Part shown: positions 14,001 through 20,024 of the stretch, in pieces
Position numbering within the stretch: position 1 is the first letter of the stretch
How the letters are laid out: each line of letters begins with the position of its first letter
Assembly (NCBI GenBank): GCA_025451135.1
Contig: JANWKW010000115.1
Span: forward strand, 1-20,024
Length of the DNA stretch: 20,024 bases
DNA from: Vulcanimicrobiia bacterium
GTDB lineage: Bacteria > Vulcanimicrobiota > Vulcanimicrobiia > Vulcanimicrobiales > Vulcanimicrobiaceae
Direction: 5' to 3'
The notes under the pieces: model-generated
The model's input: only the letters and a program-made list of their open reading frames with translations
Databases searched by the model: none
Told to the model about the DNA's origin: nothing
Position numbers and translations under genes: made by a program

Positions 14001-16262
14001 GCGGCCGGCGACCGCGACGTCGCCGCTCTGGAGCGGTAGTCCGAGGCCGTGCAGGCCTGCGCCGTGCAGTCCGACGCCGACCAGCGCGATCGTGCCGGCA
14101 CCGAGCGCGACCGGTTCGAACGTGCCGGCCGCGACCACGCGACCGTCGGCAACGGTCGCCTGGGCCGAATAGACGTGGAGCACGCCCTTGTCGTAGGCGA
14201 GCGTTCCGCTGGCGCGCTGGATGGCCACGCCGCCGAGCTGGGCGTCGGCGAAGGCGACGTCGTTCGCCTGCACGATCACGCGGTTCGGCTCGACCGAGAG
14301 CGCGACCGGACCGCTGACCGCACCGCTTCCGGCGATGCCGCCCAAGTACGGACGCAGCCCCTGCAGCGTGCCCGAGTACGAGCCGCGCGCCGCGATGCCG
14401 CCGGGCGAGAACGCGCCGGCGCCGTCGAAACTTCCCCACGGGCCGTCGACGTGCGCGCGCGAAATCGCCGCGTCGGCGAGATTCCCGCCGAAGGTCGCCG
14501 CGACCAGATCGAAGGGCACGTTCGCGACGGTCACCCGGGTCGCCGAGAGACGACCGGCCAGCACGATGTTCGCACCGCTTCCGCCCCCGACCACCGCGGC
14601 GTAGCCGAGCGTTCCGGAGATCGGCGGCAGTTGGGGCAGGCGCGCGCCCGGGAAGAGCGTCCGCGCCGGCGCGTGCAGATCGACGTTCTGCGCGATCGCC
14701 CAGAACGCGCTGGTGCCGCCGGGCCGGTCCAGGTGATAGCGCCCGGTCACGCTGCCGGCGCCCGACGCGATGTGGAACGGCGCGACCTCGGCGACGCCGT
14801 TCGGCGCGAACGAGAACAGGGCGGAGGCGTGCGCGACGTCGCGCGCCGAGGCGAGCGACCCGCGCGCCTCGAGGGCGACGTCGCTGCCGCCCAGGATCGC
14901 GTCCGCGACCATCGGTTCGTGCGGCAGCAGTTCGGCGACGTACGGCAGGTCGTCGGACGACGCGTCGGCGTGGATCGCGAGCAGCGACGCGACCGGTTTG
15001 CCGAGCGTCAGGCTCCCGCGTGCGATCGTGCGGACGCCCGCGTAATCGGCCAGCAGCGGCGCGACGTAGACGACCCCGTGCGCGAGCGCGACGTCCGCGT
15101 GCACCGCGTCGAGCGGGAGGTCGCGATAGTACGCGCGCGGCGCGTCTGCGTGCGCGACCACGACCGGATCGGCGGTCGCGCCTTCGATCAGCACGCCGAT
15201 CCGGGCGTCGCCGCGGACCGGCTGCGCGCGCGCGAACGCGAGCACGCCGCGCAGCTTGGCCAGGTCGCCGCGCCCGCTCAGCCCGAAGCGCAACTGCGGC
15301 GCGGCGAAATCGAACAGGCCGCCGGCGACGAGCACCGGCACGCCCGCCAGCGTCGCATCCAGACGCTTGGAGAAGAACTGATCGTCGACGATCTGCAGTC
15401 GCCCGTCGATCCGGTCCAGCGGTCGGGCGAGCGACGCCACGTACAGCTGGCCGTCCGCGACGTCGAGGCTCGCGCCGACGTGATAGGCGATCGGCACGTT
15501 GGGCGCGACGTCGAGCGAGTAGACCTTCGCGTCGACGTGGTGCGCGGTGCCGGCCAGGATCTTGAGCGCGGGCGAGTTCATGATGAAGTTGCCGATCGTG
15601 CGGATCGGGATCGCCTTGGCCTGCAGATGGTGGATCGCGTAGCCGCGCAGCAGATCGACCGTGCCGACCGCGCGGAACGGCTCGGGCTTGACGTCTTCGA
15701 GATCGCCGCTCGCGACGTAGTGCGTGCGCGCCGACGAGTCGACGGTCGCATCGGCGGCGATGTGGAGGACGCGCTGACGCGTGTGGTCGCGCGCATACTC
15801 GGCCTGATCGACCAGGACCGCGCTGCCGTCGCGCACGCGCACGGTGAAGCGGAACGGCACGCCGTTGGGCCGGCCCGGGGGTCCGGAACTGGCCGTGCTC
15901 CCGGACGGAAGGATGATGTTGTAGGTGCCGTCGCGATGGCGCAGGGCGGTGAAGACGGGCGACGCGATCGCGATGCCGGTAAGGCCGAAGCGGTGGGTGC
16001 TGCCGGGCAGCAGATCGCGCAGTGAATAGTAGAGGTCGATGCGGGTCGCGTCGAGGACCGGCTCGCCGTTGCGCGAGACGTGGACGTCGAGGAACGCGCC
16101 GTGGTCGCGCCCGAGGCGCTGGTCGCCGATCCGGACGGTGTAGCCGGTCGCGATGCCGATCGCCTGATCGAGGCCGAAGCGGATGAGGGCATGGCGGCAC
16201 GCGACCGCGAACCCGACAACCACCACTGCGGCCGCCAGGCCGGACCACCATCGCTTCTGCAC
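11019..16262 (-). CDS. tamB: TamB-family translocation/assembly or lipid-transport protein
   Basis: This 1747-residue protein has a single N-terminal membrane anchor (about residues 7-22, preceded by K3 R4). A very long stretch of short, alternating beta-strand repeats with G-x-L/V-x-G patterns follows, typical of the AsmA-like/TamB beta-groove. The C-terminal TamB (DUF490) region carries AFNILNAQFASGLIAPIENA and ends SGFTFTLQRLFW. TamB spans the periplasm; it works with TamA or BamA in outer-membrane protein assembly and, with other AsmA-like proteins, in phospholipid transport to the outer membrane. E. coli TamB has about 1260 residues. No TamA is visible here, and bamA is the next gene, so BamA is the likely partner. 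The start is GTG 16262; a TATAAG ten bases upstream may be a -10 box and there is no clear Shine-Dalgarno sequence. The only Cys near the anchor (Cys22) does not sit in a proper lipobox. Confidence 0.9.
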   Translation of the reverse strand: MQKRWWSGLAAAVVVVGFAVACRHALIRFGLDQAIGIATGYTVRIGDQRLGRDHGAFLDVHVSRNGEPVLDATRIDLYYSLRDLLPGSTHRFGLTGIAIASPVFTALRHRDGTYNIILPSGSTASSGPPGRPNGVPFRFTVRVRDGSAVLVDQAEYARDHTRQRVLHIAADATVDSSARTHYVASGDLEDVKPEPFRAVGTVDLLRGYAIHHLQAKAIPIRTIGNFIMNSPALKILAGTAHHVDAKVYSLDVAPNVPIAYHVGASLDVADGQLYVASLARPLDRIDGRLQIVDDQFFSKRLDATLAGVPVLVAGGLFDFAAPQLRFGLSGRGDLAKLRGVLAFARAQPVRGDARIGVLIEGATADPVVVAHADAPRAYYRDLPLDAVHADVALAHGVVYVAPLLADYAGVRTIARGSLTLGKPVASLLAIHADASSDDLPYVAELLPHEPMVADAILGGSDVALEARGSLASARDVAHASALFSFAPNGVAEVAPFHIASGAGSVTGRYHLDRPGGTSAFWAIAQNVDLHAPARTLFPGARLPQLPPISGTLGYAAVVGGGSGANIVLAGRLSATRVTVANVPFDLVAATFGGNLADAAISRAHVDGPWGSFDGAGAFSPGGIAARGSYSGTLQGLRPYLGGIAGSGAVSGPVALSVEPNRVIVQANDVAFADAQLGGVAIQRASGTLAYDKGVLHVYSAQATVADGRVVAAGTFEPVALGAGTIALVGVGLHGAGLHGLGLPLQSGDVAVAGRLGNGGGSMPSFDGGVSVKDGRAQGYPVSGSASLALHGGTLRVTDGVGSLGDAVGLVDGSIGGLSSHAPRYALQADVPAADVATTLRTLHLPGYQTTGVFNADLAIGGSGSSPVVAGPVAVPGGSVNGLPFVDASARLDADRGGLSARYGGALVGTTGVRFSAIARKGENALSVRAPHATLSDFNNFFDTGDTLDGVGAIAFSLLDSGGSISTDGDVDVKGFRYRALPIGDTIANWSSVRNVVNGKLAVSGAHGSLHVAGSMTLAKTDRMDRIVADSRYDATATVDDMDLSTWLPAFGYPELPLLGRVDASARVRGAYPHLHVIGEADLTNGSFGRLPIDALSAAVGSNGDSIVLQNAEVTAPAFAATATGTLGLTKTMPLALTVHAVTDDLPLLVAQLTRKDITVKGSFETTAQIGGTLLAPTFQAAFDASGVDAYGLVASSIFGSVRLTGGNLELRNAGATFTHGEATLAGTLPLQLSPFQVASDRPVNFDLALTGVDPGALDEVLGNGTKLGGRLDGHVNLVGTLHQPRIYGRVSIANGTYTSNLERTPITASVGSVTFDRTSATISGFSAHFGTGIVRGSGSIAFAQGFGRAGDVNYHFDAKASSAQIDLPAYGRGTLDGTLALDRTPPGIAKLSGSLAASDAVIPFSAFVGAQGAKDGGTSLAGLPVDMNLALDVKARKNVRVRGGGLASLDIGGTGEALLGGSLAAPTLSGGFTSTGGTLTYFDRAFRVQSGSVSFDPADGVMPTIHAVGVTHIVNPDPSRARNPYGSADITIKVDGSLAHLAIAFNSNPPGYTNDQILALIAPFGGFIGSGIAFNPITGQPTGPPAPGNLPGAPLANTGQALPGVLVAQSNGTLTIGQEAFNILNAQFASGLIAPIENALSQGLGLDSLSLTVDYYGNVGFDVRRKLGKYVNAVYATTFGIPTRTSVGLEYAPNDSTSAQLSAFFESGATRLIQTPGSFGSSTSRLTAGQALQGSSGFTFTLQRLFW

Positions 16263-16369
16263 GCTACGCTCGCTTATACCCCGGGCGGCGAATCACGCCT
16301 GCGCAAGGGGTCGCTAGGCGCTCGGTCGCTAACGGGGGATCGCATTACCAGACGAACGTGAGGACCAGG
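16263..16369. promoter_or_regulatory. Divergent promoter region between tamB and the Tat lipoprotein gene
   Basis: These 107 bases separate two genes transcribed away from each other, so both promoters should lie here. For tamB, TATAAG on the minus strand (16273-16278) is a plausible -10 box only 10 bases from the GTG, which would give a very short or absent leader; I see no good -35. An 8-base direct repeat GGTCGCTA (16309-16316 and 16324-16331, 15 bases apart) could be an operator. I see no clear sigma-70 promoter for the plus-strand gene. Confidence 0.4.
16360..16364 (+). promoter_or_regulatory. Ribosome binding site of the AttH/CrtC-like lipoprotein gene
   Basis: GAGGA lies 5 bases before ATG 16370. 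It favours that ATG over the in-frame GTG at 16358, which would add four residues and have no comparable site. Confidence 0.6.
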
Positions 16370-17803
16370 ATGAAACGTCGCGGATTTCTGCTCGAGTCGG
16401 TCTCGGCGGTCGCCGCCGCGCAACTGCTCGGGCTGACCGGCTGCAGCAGCGGAGGCACGATCCCGGCTCGGGGCGTCGCGCCGAGCAAGGTCGGTCCGCT
16501 TTTCCTCGCGCAACTCAATGCGGTCGGCTCGGCCTATCCCGACGCCGCGACGATGGCGCTTCTGCGATCCGTCGCGAGCGCGAACCCGACGCCGCGGCAG
16601 GTCGAGATCGGCTGGAACGTCCTGGGCGCGTATTGCGGGACCGGACTGACGGTGCCGACGCAGATACCGCCGGCACCCGCGCTCGCCTTCCCGGCGGATC
16701 ACGGCGAGCACTTCGATACGGAGATCGAGTGGCGCTACATCACCTTGAGCCTGCCGCTCTCGAACGGCGGCCTCGTCTCGGTGATCGCCAACTTCTTCCG
16801 CAAGGCGGTCGTGCCGGCCGCGAACGCGCCGGGCGTCGCCCCGTTGAACCGTCAGATCTACAGCACGAGCATCGCCGTCACCATCGAGATGCCGGGCGTC
16901 CCGGGCGTGCACTACGCGTTTCCCAATCAGACGTTCGCGCCCGTGGACGGCACCGTCACGGTGACCAATAACCCGTTCTCGATGACGGTCGGGCTCAACG
17001 GGCTCTTCGGAACGAGCGCGGTCTTCCCGCTGCACGCGCACATCGAGGATCCCGGCGATCCGTCGGTCGGGCGTCCGCCGATCGTGGTCGACGTCGACTG
17101 CGCCGCCAGCAACCCGCTCTTCTTGCAGGGCCTGAGCGGCTACGTCGGTCCGTCGACCAAACCCGGCGAGGTGCCGTCGGTCGGCTACTATTACTATTCG
17201 TGGCCGCAGCAGGCGACCACCGGAACCGTCACCATCGCCGGCACGAGCTACGCCGTCACGAACGGATTGGCGTGGCTCGACCACCAATGGGGCGGCGCGC
17301 CTGCGCCCGCCGCGGGATCGCCCGCATTCAGCTGGAGCGGCTGGTGCTGGTTCGAGTTCCAACTCGACGGCAACCGTTCGCTCACGCTCTCGGCGCCGCA
17401 CGGCCCGATCGTCGGCGGCGTCTTGCCCGCGAGCAATCCCGGCTTCGGGACGTACGTCGCCGCGGACGGCTCCTCGCGACTGTTCGGCGTGAGCCTCTCG
17501 GTCGGCGCGTACGTGACCAGTCCGGCCACCGGCGCGCGCTACCCGTCCGACTGGACGATCCTGATCGCCGGGACCGGCATCGACCTGCTGGTCAAGCCGG
17601 TGGTCACCGTGCAGCCGCAGATCATGATGATGGGATCGTCGGCCGAGTACTCCGAGGCCAACGGCACCGTCACCGCGATCGGCATCATCGACGGCGCCGG
17701 CGTCGCGATGAGCGGCGTCGGCTATTGCGAAGGCGTCGGCTTCGAAGACCCGGCCGCACGCCAAGCCCGCGACATCGGCGAACTCAAGAGCGGCCTCGGC
17801 TGA
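16370..17803 (+). CDS. Tat-exported lipoprotein of the AttH/CrtC lipocalin-like family
   Basis: This is the only plus-strand gene, with 477 residues. The N-terminus has a twin-arginine motif, KRRGFLL (2-8), a hydrophobic stretch and the lipobox LTGC (Cys25), so it should be folded in the cytosol, exported by Tat and lipidated. The body resembles the AttH/CrtC (carotenoid 1,2-hydratase-like) lipocalin-like family: FDTEIEWRYITLSL (115-128) matches the conserved HxEWWY-type start, AWLDHQWG (301-308) the conserved WxDHxWG block, and GYCEGVGF (451-458) the terminal YxEG element. Linking stretches are Gly/Ala/Pro-rich. Family members include CrtC, which hydrates carotenoids, and many secreted proteins of unknown substrate; binding of a hydrophobic ligand is inferred. 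No carotenoid genes are nearby. It ends 27 bases from the convergent gyrB stop. Confidence 0.8.
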   Translation: MKRRGFLLESVSAVAAAQLLGLTGCSSGGTIPARGVAPSKVGPLFLAQLNAVGSAYPDAATMALLRSVASANPTPRQVEIGWNVLGAYCGTGLTVPTQIPPAPALAFPADHGEHFDTEIEWRYITLSLPLSNGGLVSVIANFFRKAVVPAANAPGVAPLNRQIYSTSIAVTIEMPGVPGVHYAFPNQTFAPVDGTVTVTNNPFSMTVGLNGLFGTSAVFPLHAHIEDPGDPSVGRPPIVVDVDCAASNPLFLQGLSGYVGPSTKPGEVPSVGYYYYSWPQQATTGTVTIAGTSYAVTNGLAWLDHQWGGAPAPAAGSPAFSWSGWCWFEFQLDGNRSLTLSAPHGPIVGGVLPASNPGFGTYVAADGSSRLFGVSLSVGAYVTSPATGARYPSDWTILIAGTGIDLLVKPVVTVQPQIMMMGSSAEYSEANGTVTAIGIIDGAGVAMSGVGYCEGVGFEDPAARQARDIGELKSGLG

Positions 17804-17830
17804 TCGCAAGAGGAGCGGGGTAGCCCCTCG

Positions 17831-19729
17831 CTACAGGTCGAGGTTCTTGACGCTCTTGGCGTATTCGAAGATGTACTGCTTGCGGGGTTCGACCTTGTCG
17901 CCCATCAGATCGGTGAAGATCTGCTCGGCCTCGACCGCGTCCTCGATGGTGATCCGCTTGAGGCGGCGATTGCCGACCTCCATGGTGGTCACCGCGAGCT
18001 GCTCGGCGTCCATCTCGCCCAAGCCCTTGTACTGCTGGATCTGGAAGTCTTTGATGTCGCCGTCCCCGATGATCGACTTGAGGTCGGCATCGGAGAACGC
18101 GTACCACTGCTTCTTGCCTTTCTTCACGCCGTAGACCGGCGGCTGCGCGATGTAGACGTAGCCGTCCTCGACCAGCGCCTTCATCTGGCGGTAGAAGAAC
18201 GTCAGCAGCAGCGTGCGGATGTGCGATCCGTCCACGTCCGCGTCGGTCATGATGATGATCTTATGGTAGCGCAGCTTCTTGGCGTCGAATTCGTCGCCGA
18301 AGCCGGTGCCGAGCGCCGTGATCATGGTGCGGATCTCTTCGTTCGAGAGCACCTTGTCCAGACGCGCCTTCTCGACGTTGAGGATCTTGCCGCGCAGCGG
18401 GAGGATGGCCTGCGAGTTCGGGTCGCGTCCGCCCTTGGCCGTGCCGCCGGCGGAGTCGCCTTCGACCAGGAACACTTCGCTCTCGGCGGGGTTGGTGTTC
18501 TTGCAGTCGACCAGCTTGCCGGGCAGGCCCGAGCCTTCGAGCGCGTTCTTGCGGCGCGAGAGATCGCGAGCTTTCTTGGCGGCCTCGCGCGCGCGCTGGG
18601 CCTGCATGGTCTTCTCGATGATGGTGCGCGCGTGCTTCGGGTTCTCCTCGAAGAAGAACTCGAGACGCTCGTTGACCAGGCCGTAGACGATGCTGCGGAC
18701 GGGCGCGTTGCCGAGCTTGGTCTTGGTCTGCCCTTCGAACTGCGGGTTCTCGAGCTTGACCGAGACGACCGCCGTGAGGCCCTCCATCACGTCGTCGGTC
18801 GAGAGGTTCGGCTCGCTCTCCTTGAGGATGCCGCGCTTCTTGGCGTACGCGTTGACCGCGTTGCTGACGGCGGTCCGGAAGCCGGTCAGATGCATGCCGC
18901 CTTCGGTCGTGTTGATGTTGTTCGCGTAGGCGTAGATCAGCTCGGTGTAGGTGTCCGTCCACTGCATCGCGACCTCGACGTCGACGCCATCGCGCTCGTT
19001 GTGGGTGGAGATGATCTCGTGGAGCGGATCCTTCTTCTCGTTGAGCCACTCGACGAACGAGACGATGCCGCCCTCGAACTTGAAGTTGCGCTCGCGCGGC
19101 TCTTCGCCGCGCTCGTCGCGCAGCGTGATCGAGAGGCCGCGATTGAGGAACGCCAGTTCGCGCAGGCGCTTGGCGAGCACGTCCCAGTGGTATTCGGTCG
19201 TGTCGAAGACGGACTTGTCGGCCATCCAGGTCTGGATCGTGCCGCTGCCCTCGGCCTTGCCGAGCTTCTTGAGCTTCTGCGCGGTGATGCCTCTCTCGAA
19301 ACGCATCTCGTAGAGCTGCCCGTCGCGCTTGACGCGCGTGACCATCCACTCCGAGAGCGCGTTGACCACCGAGATGCCGACGCCGTGCAGTCCGCCCGAG
19401 ACCTTGTAGCCGCCCTTGCCGAACTTGCCGCCGGCGTGCAGGATGGTCATCACGACCTCGACCGCGGGGAGCTTCTCGTCCTTGTGCATGTCGACCGGGA
19501 TGCCGCGCCCGTCGTCTTCGACCGACGCGCTGCCGTCCTTGAAGAGCGTGACCCAGACGTTCTTGGCGTGGCCGGCCATCGCTTCGTCGACGGCGTTATC
19601 GACCGCTTCGTAGACGAGCTGGTGCAGGCCGCGCTCCGACGTGCTGCCGATGTACATGCCCGGGCGCTTGCGCACCGCTTCGAGCCCCTTGAGGACTTCG
19701 ATCTGTTCGCCGGTGTAGTTGCTCGACAT
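17831..19729 (-). CDS. gyrB: DNA gyrase subunit B
   Basis: GyrB supplies the ATPase and part of the DNA-binding core of gyrase, which introduces negative supercoils. The 632 residues show the GHKL ATPase motifs EAVDNAVDEA, VEDDGRGIPVD and GGLHGVGISVVNALS, the transducer loop FEGQTKTKLGN, the TOPRIM motifs VEGDSAGGTAKGGRDPNSQA and DADVDGSHIRTLLLTFFYR, and the C-terminal QQYKGLGEMDAEQL. It lacks the extra domain of about 165 residues found in E. coli GyrB (804), giving the short form usual in most phyla. The quinolone-pocket segment reads EGD and LPLRGK, with Arg where E. coli has Lys447. ATG 19729 directly follows the TAA of the upstream gene (TAAATG) with a weak AAGAAG before it. A ParE assignment cannot be fully excluded by eye, but the full match and length favour gyrB. 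Confidence 0.95.
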   Translation of the reverse strand: MSSNYTGEQIEVLKGLEAVRKRPGMYIGSTSERGLHQLVYEAVDNAVDEAMAGHAKNVWVTLFKDGSASVEDDGRGIPVDMHKDEKLPAVEVVMTILHAGGKFGKGGYKVSGGLHGVGISVVNALSEWMVTRVKRDGQLYEMRFERGITAQKLKKLGKAEGSGTIQTWMADKSVFDTTEYHWDVLAKRLRELAFLNRGLSITLRDERGEEPRERNFKFEGGIVSFVEWLNEKKDPLHEIISTHNERDGVDVEVAMQWTDTYTELIYAYANNINTTEGGMHLTGFRTAVSNAVNAYAKKRGILKESEPNLSTDDVMEGLTAVVSVKLENPQFEGQTKTKLGNAPVRSIVYGLVNERLEFFFEENPKHARTIIEKTMQAQRAREAAKKARDLSRRKNALEGSGLPGKLVDCKNTNPAESEVFLVEGDSAGGTAKGGRDPNSQAILPLRGKILNVEKARLDKVLSNEEIRTMITALGTGFGDEFDAKKLRYHKIIIMTDADVDGSHIRTLLLTFFYRQMKALVEDGYVYIAQPPVYGVKKGKKQWYAFSDADLKSIIGDGDIKDFQIQQYKGLGEMDAEQLAVTTMEVGNRRLKRITIEDAVEAEQIFTDLMGDKVEPRKQYIFEYAKSVKNLDL

Positions 19730-20024
19730 TTACTTCTTTTCGTTCCGTTCCGTTTTCGTTTCGTAGATCAACGCGTAGAGATCGTCGCCGAGCTCGTTGC
19801 GCACCGTCGCCGGCGCCAACCGGTCGGCGGTCATCCCGGACTTGAGCATCACGTACGACTGCGCGATCGCCCGCTCGCGTCCGTCGCGAGTGAGCGCTCC
19901 GGCGCGCACCGCCCGCTGGAGGATCGTCCACCAGCGTTTGAGCAGGCGGCTGCGGATCGCTCCGAACTCCCTACGGCTCAGGTCGGGAACGATCTCGTTC
20001 GCCGCCTCGTAGCCGATCAGCGGC
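19730..20024 (-). CDS. C-terminal end of an unrecognised protein upstream of gyrB (5' end outside window)
   Basis: I translated the minus strand inward from the right edge. One frame stays open for 97 residues and stops at TAA 19732-19730, immediately before the gyrB ATG. It begins PLIGYEAANEIVPDLSRREF and ends in a charged tail, ETKTERNEKK. The sequence is Arg-rich and probably helical, with no membrane span or lipobox. I do not recognise a family. In many genomes recF and a DUF721 (DciA) gene lie just before gyrB; this tail does not show a pattern I can match to either. The zero-base gap to gyrB indicates co-transcription and translational coupling. The in-frame coding character, with GC-rich third positions, is like the neighbours. 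Confidence 0.65.
   Translation of the reverse strand, partial: PLIGYEAANEIVPDLSRREFGAIRSRLLKRWWTILQRAVRAGALTRDGRERAIAQSYVMLKSGMTADRLAPATVRNELGDDLYALIYETKTERNEKK

Noticed and set aside
13384..16251. A 955-codon open frame in another minus-strand frame inside tamB
   Set aside because: It is mostly Arg/Pro/Gly low complexity with no domain signal, whereas the tamB frame shows beta-repeat periodicity and a conserved C-terminal domain.
16190..16262. A lipobox in the TamB N-terminus around Cys22
   Set aside because: The residues before the Cys are A-V-A, lacking the Leu/Val/Ile usually needed three positions before it, and TamB proteins normally keep an uncleaved membrane anchor.
17814..17832. 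Hairpin-like GGGG-TAG-CCCC between the convergent gyrB and lipoprotein genes
   Set aside because: The stem is only four perfect pairs, with further pairing across a bulge, and no T-tract follows on either strand. I could not support calling it a terminator.

Overview
The window is GC-rich, densely coding bacterial chromosome from a diderm (two-membrane) organism that makes lipopolysaccharide. It carries BamA, TamB, Skp-like chaperones and the early lipid A (Raetz) pathway, plus gyrB. The mix suggests a deep-branching diderm outside the Proteobacteria. My best guess is Candidatus Eremiobacterota (WPS-2) or a relative, but that placement rests on overall impression only and has no marker-gene comparison behind it.

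Layout. Nearly everything is on the minus strand, so transcription runs from high to low coordinates. At the right edge is the C-terminal end of an unrecognised protein (19730-20024), whose stop codon directly abuts gyrB (17831-19729). One plus-strand gene follows, a predicted Tat-exported lipoprotein with AttH/CrtC (lipocalin-like) signatures (16370-17803). It converges on gyrB and diverges from a very large TamB-like gene (11019-16262). After a non-coding gap of about 150-195 bases, a compact run of eleven genes reaches the left edge: bamA, a two-domain Skp, a very long Skp-like lipoprotein, a short Skp-like lipoprotein, lpxD, lpxC, fabZ, lpxA, lpxB, a calcineurin-like metallophosphatase, and an LpxB-related protein cut by the window edge. 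Junctions in that run are 22 bases or shorter, and several start and stop codons overlap, so it looks like one translationally coupled operon.

How the genes fit together. TamB and BamA, with the Skp-like proteins, would move and insert outer-membrane proteins or lipids. LpxA, LpxC, LpxD and LpxB build the lipid A disaccharide, and FabZ competes for the same hydroxyacyl-ACP pool. The one enzyme missing from the early pathway is the UDP-2,3-diacylglucosamine hydrolase (LpxH, LpxI or LpxG). The metallophosphatase directly after lpxB carries a GNRE motif in place of the usual GNHE, reminiscent of the GNRD motif of LpxH. It is therefore a good candidate for the missing step.

Most unusual features: four Skp (OmpH) modules in three consecutive genes of different architecture (a gapless tandem duplication, a lipoprotein with a giant coiled-coil insertion, and a short lipoprotein); the candidate lipid A hydrolase; an LpxB paralogue in the same operon; and a 1747-residue TamB next to bamA. 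I found no tRNA, rRNA, CRISPR array, insertion sequence or phage element.
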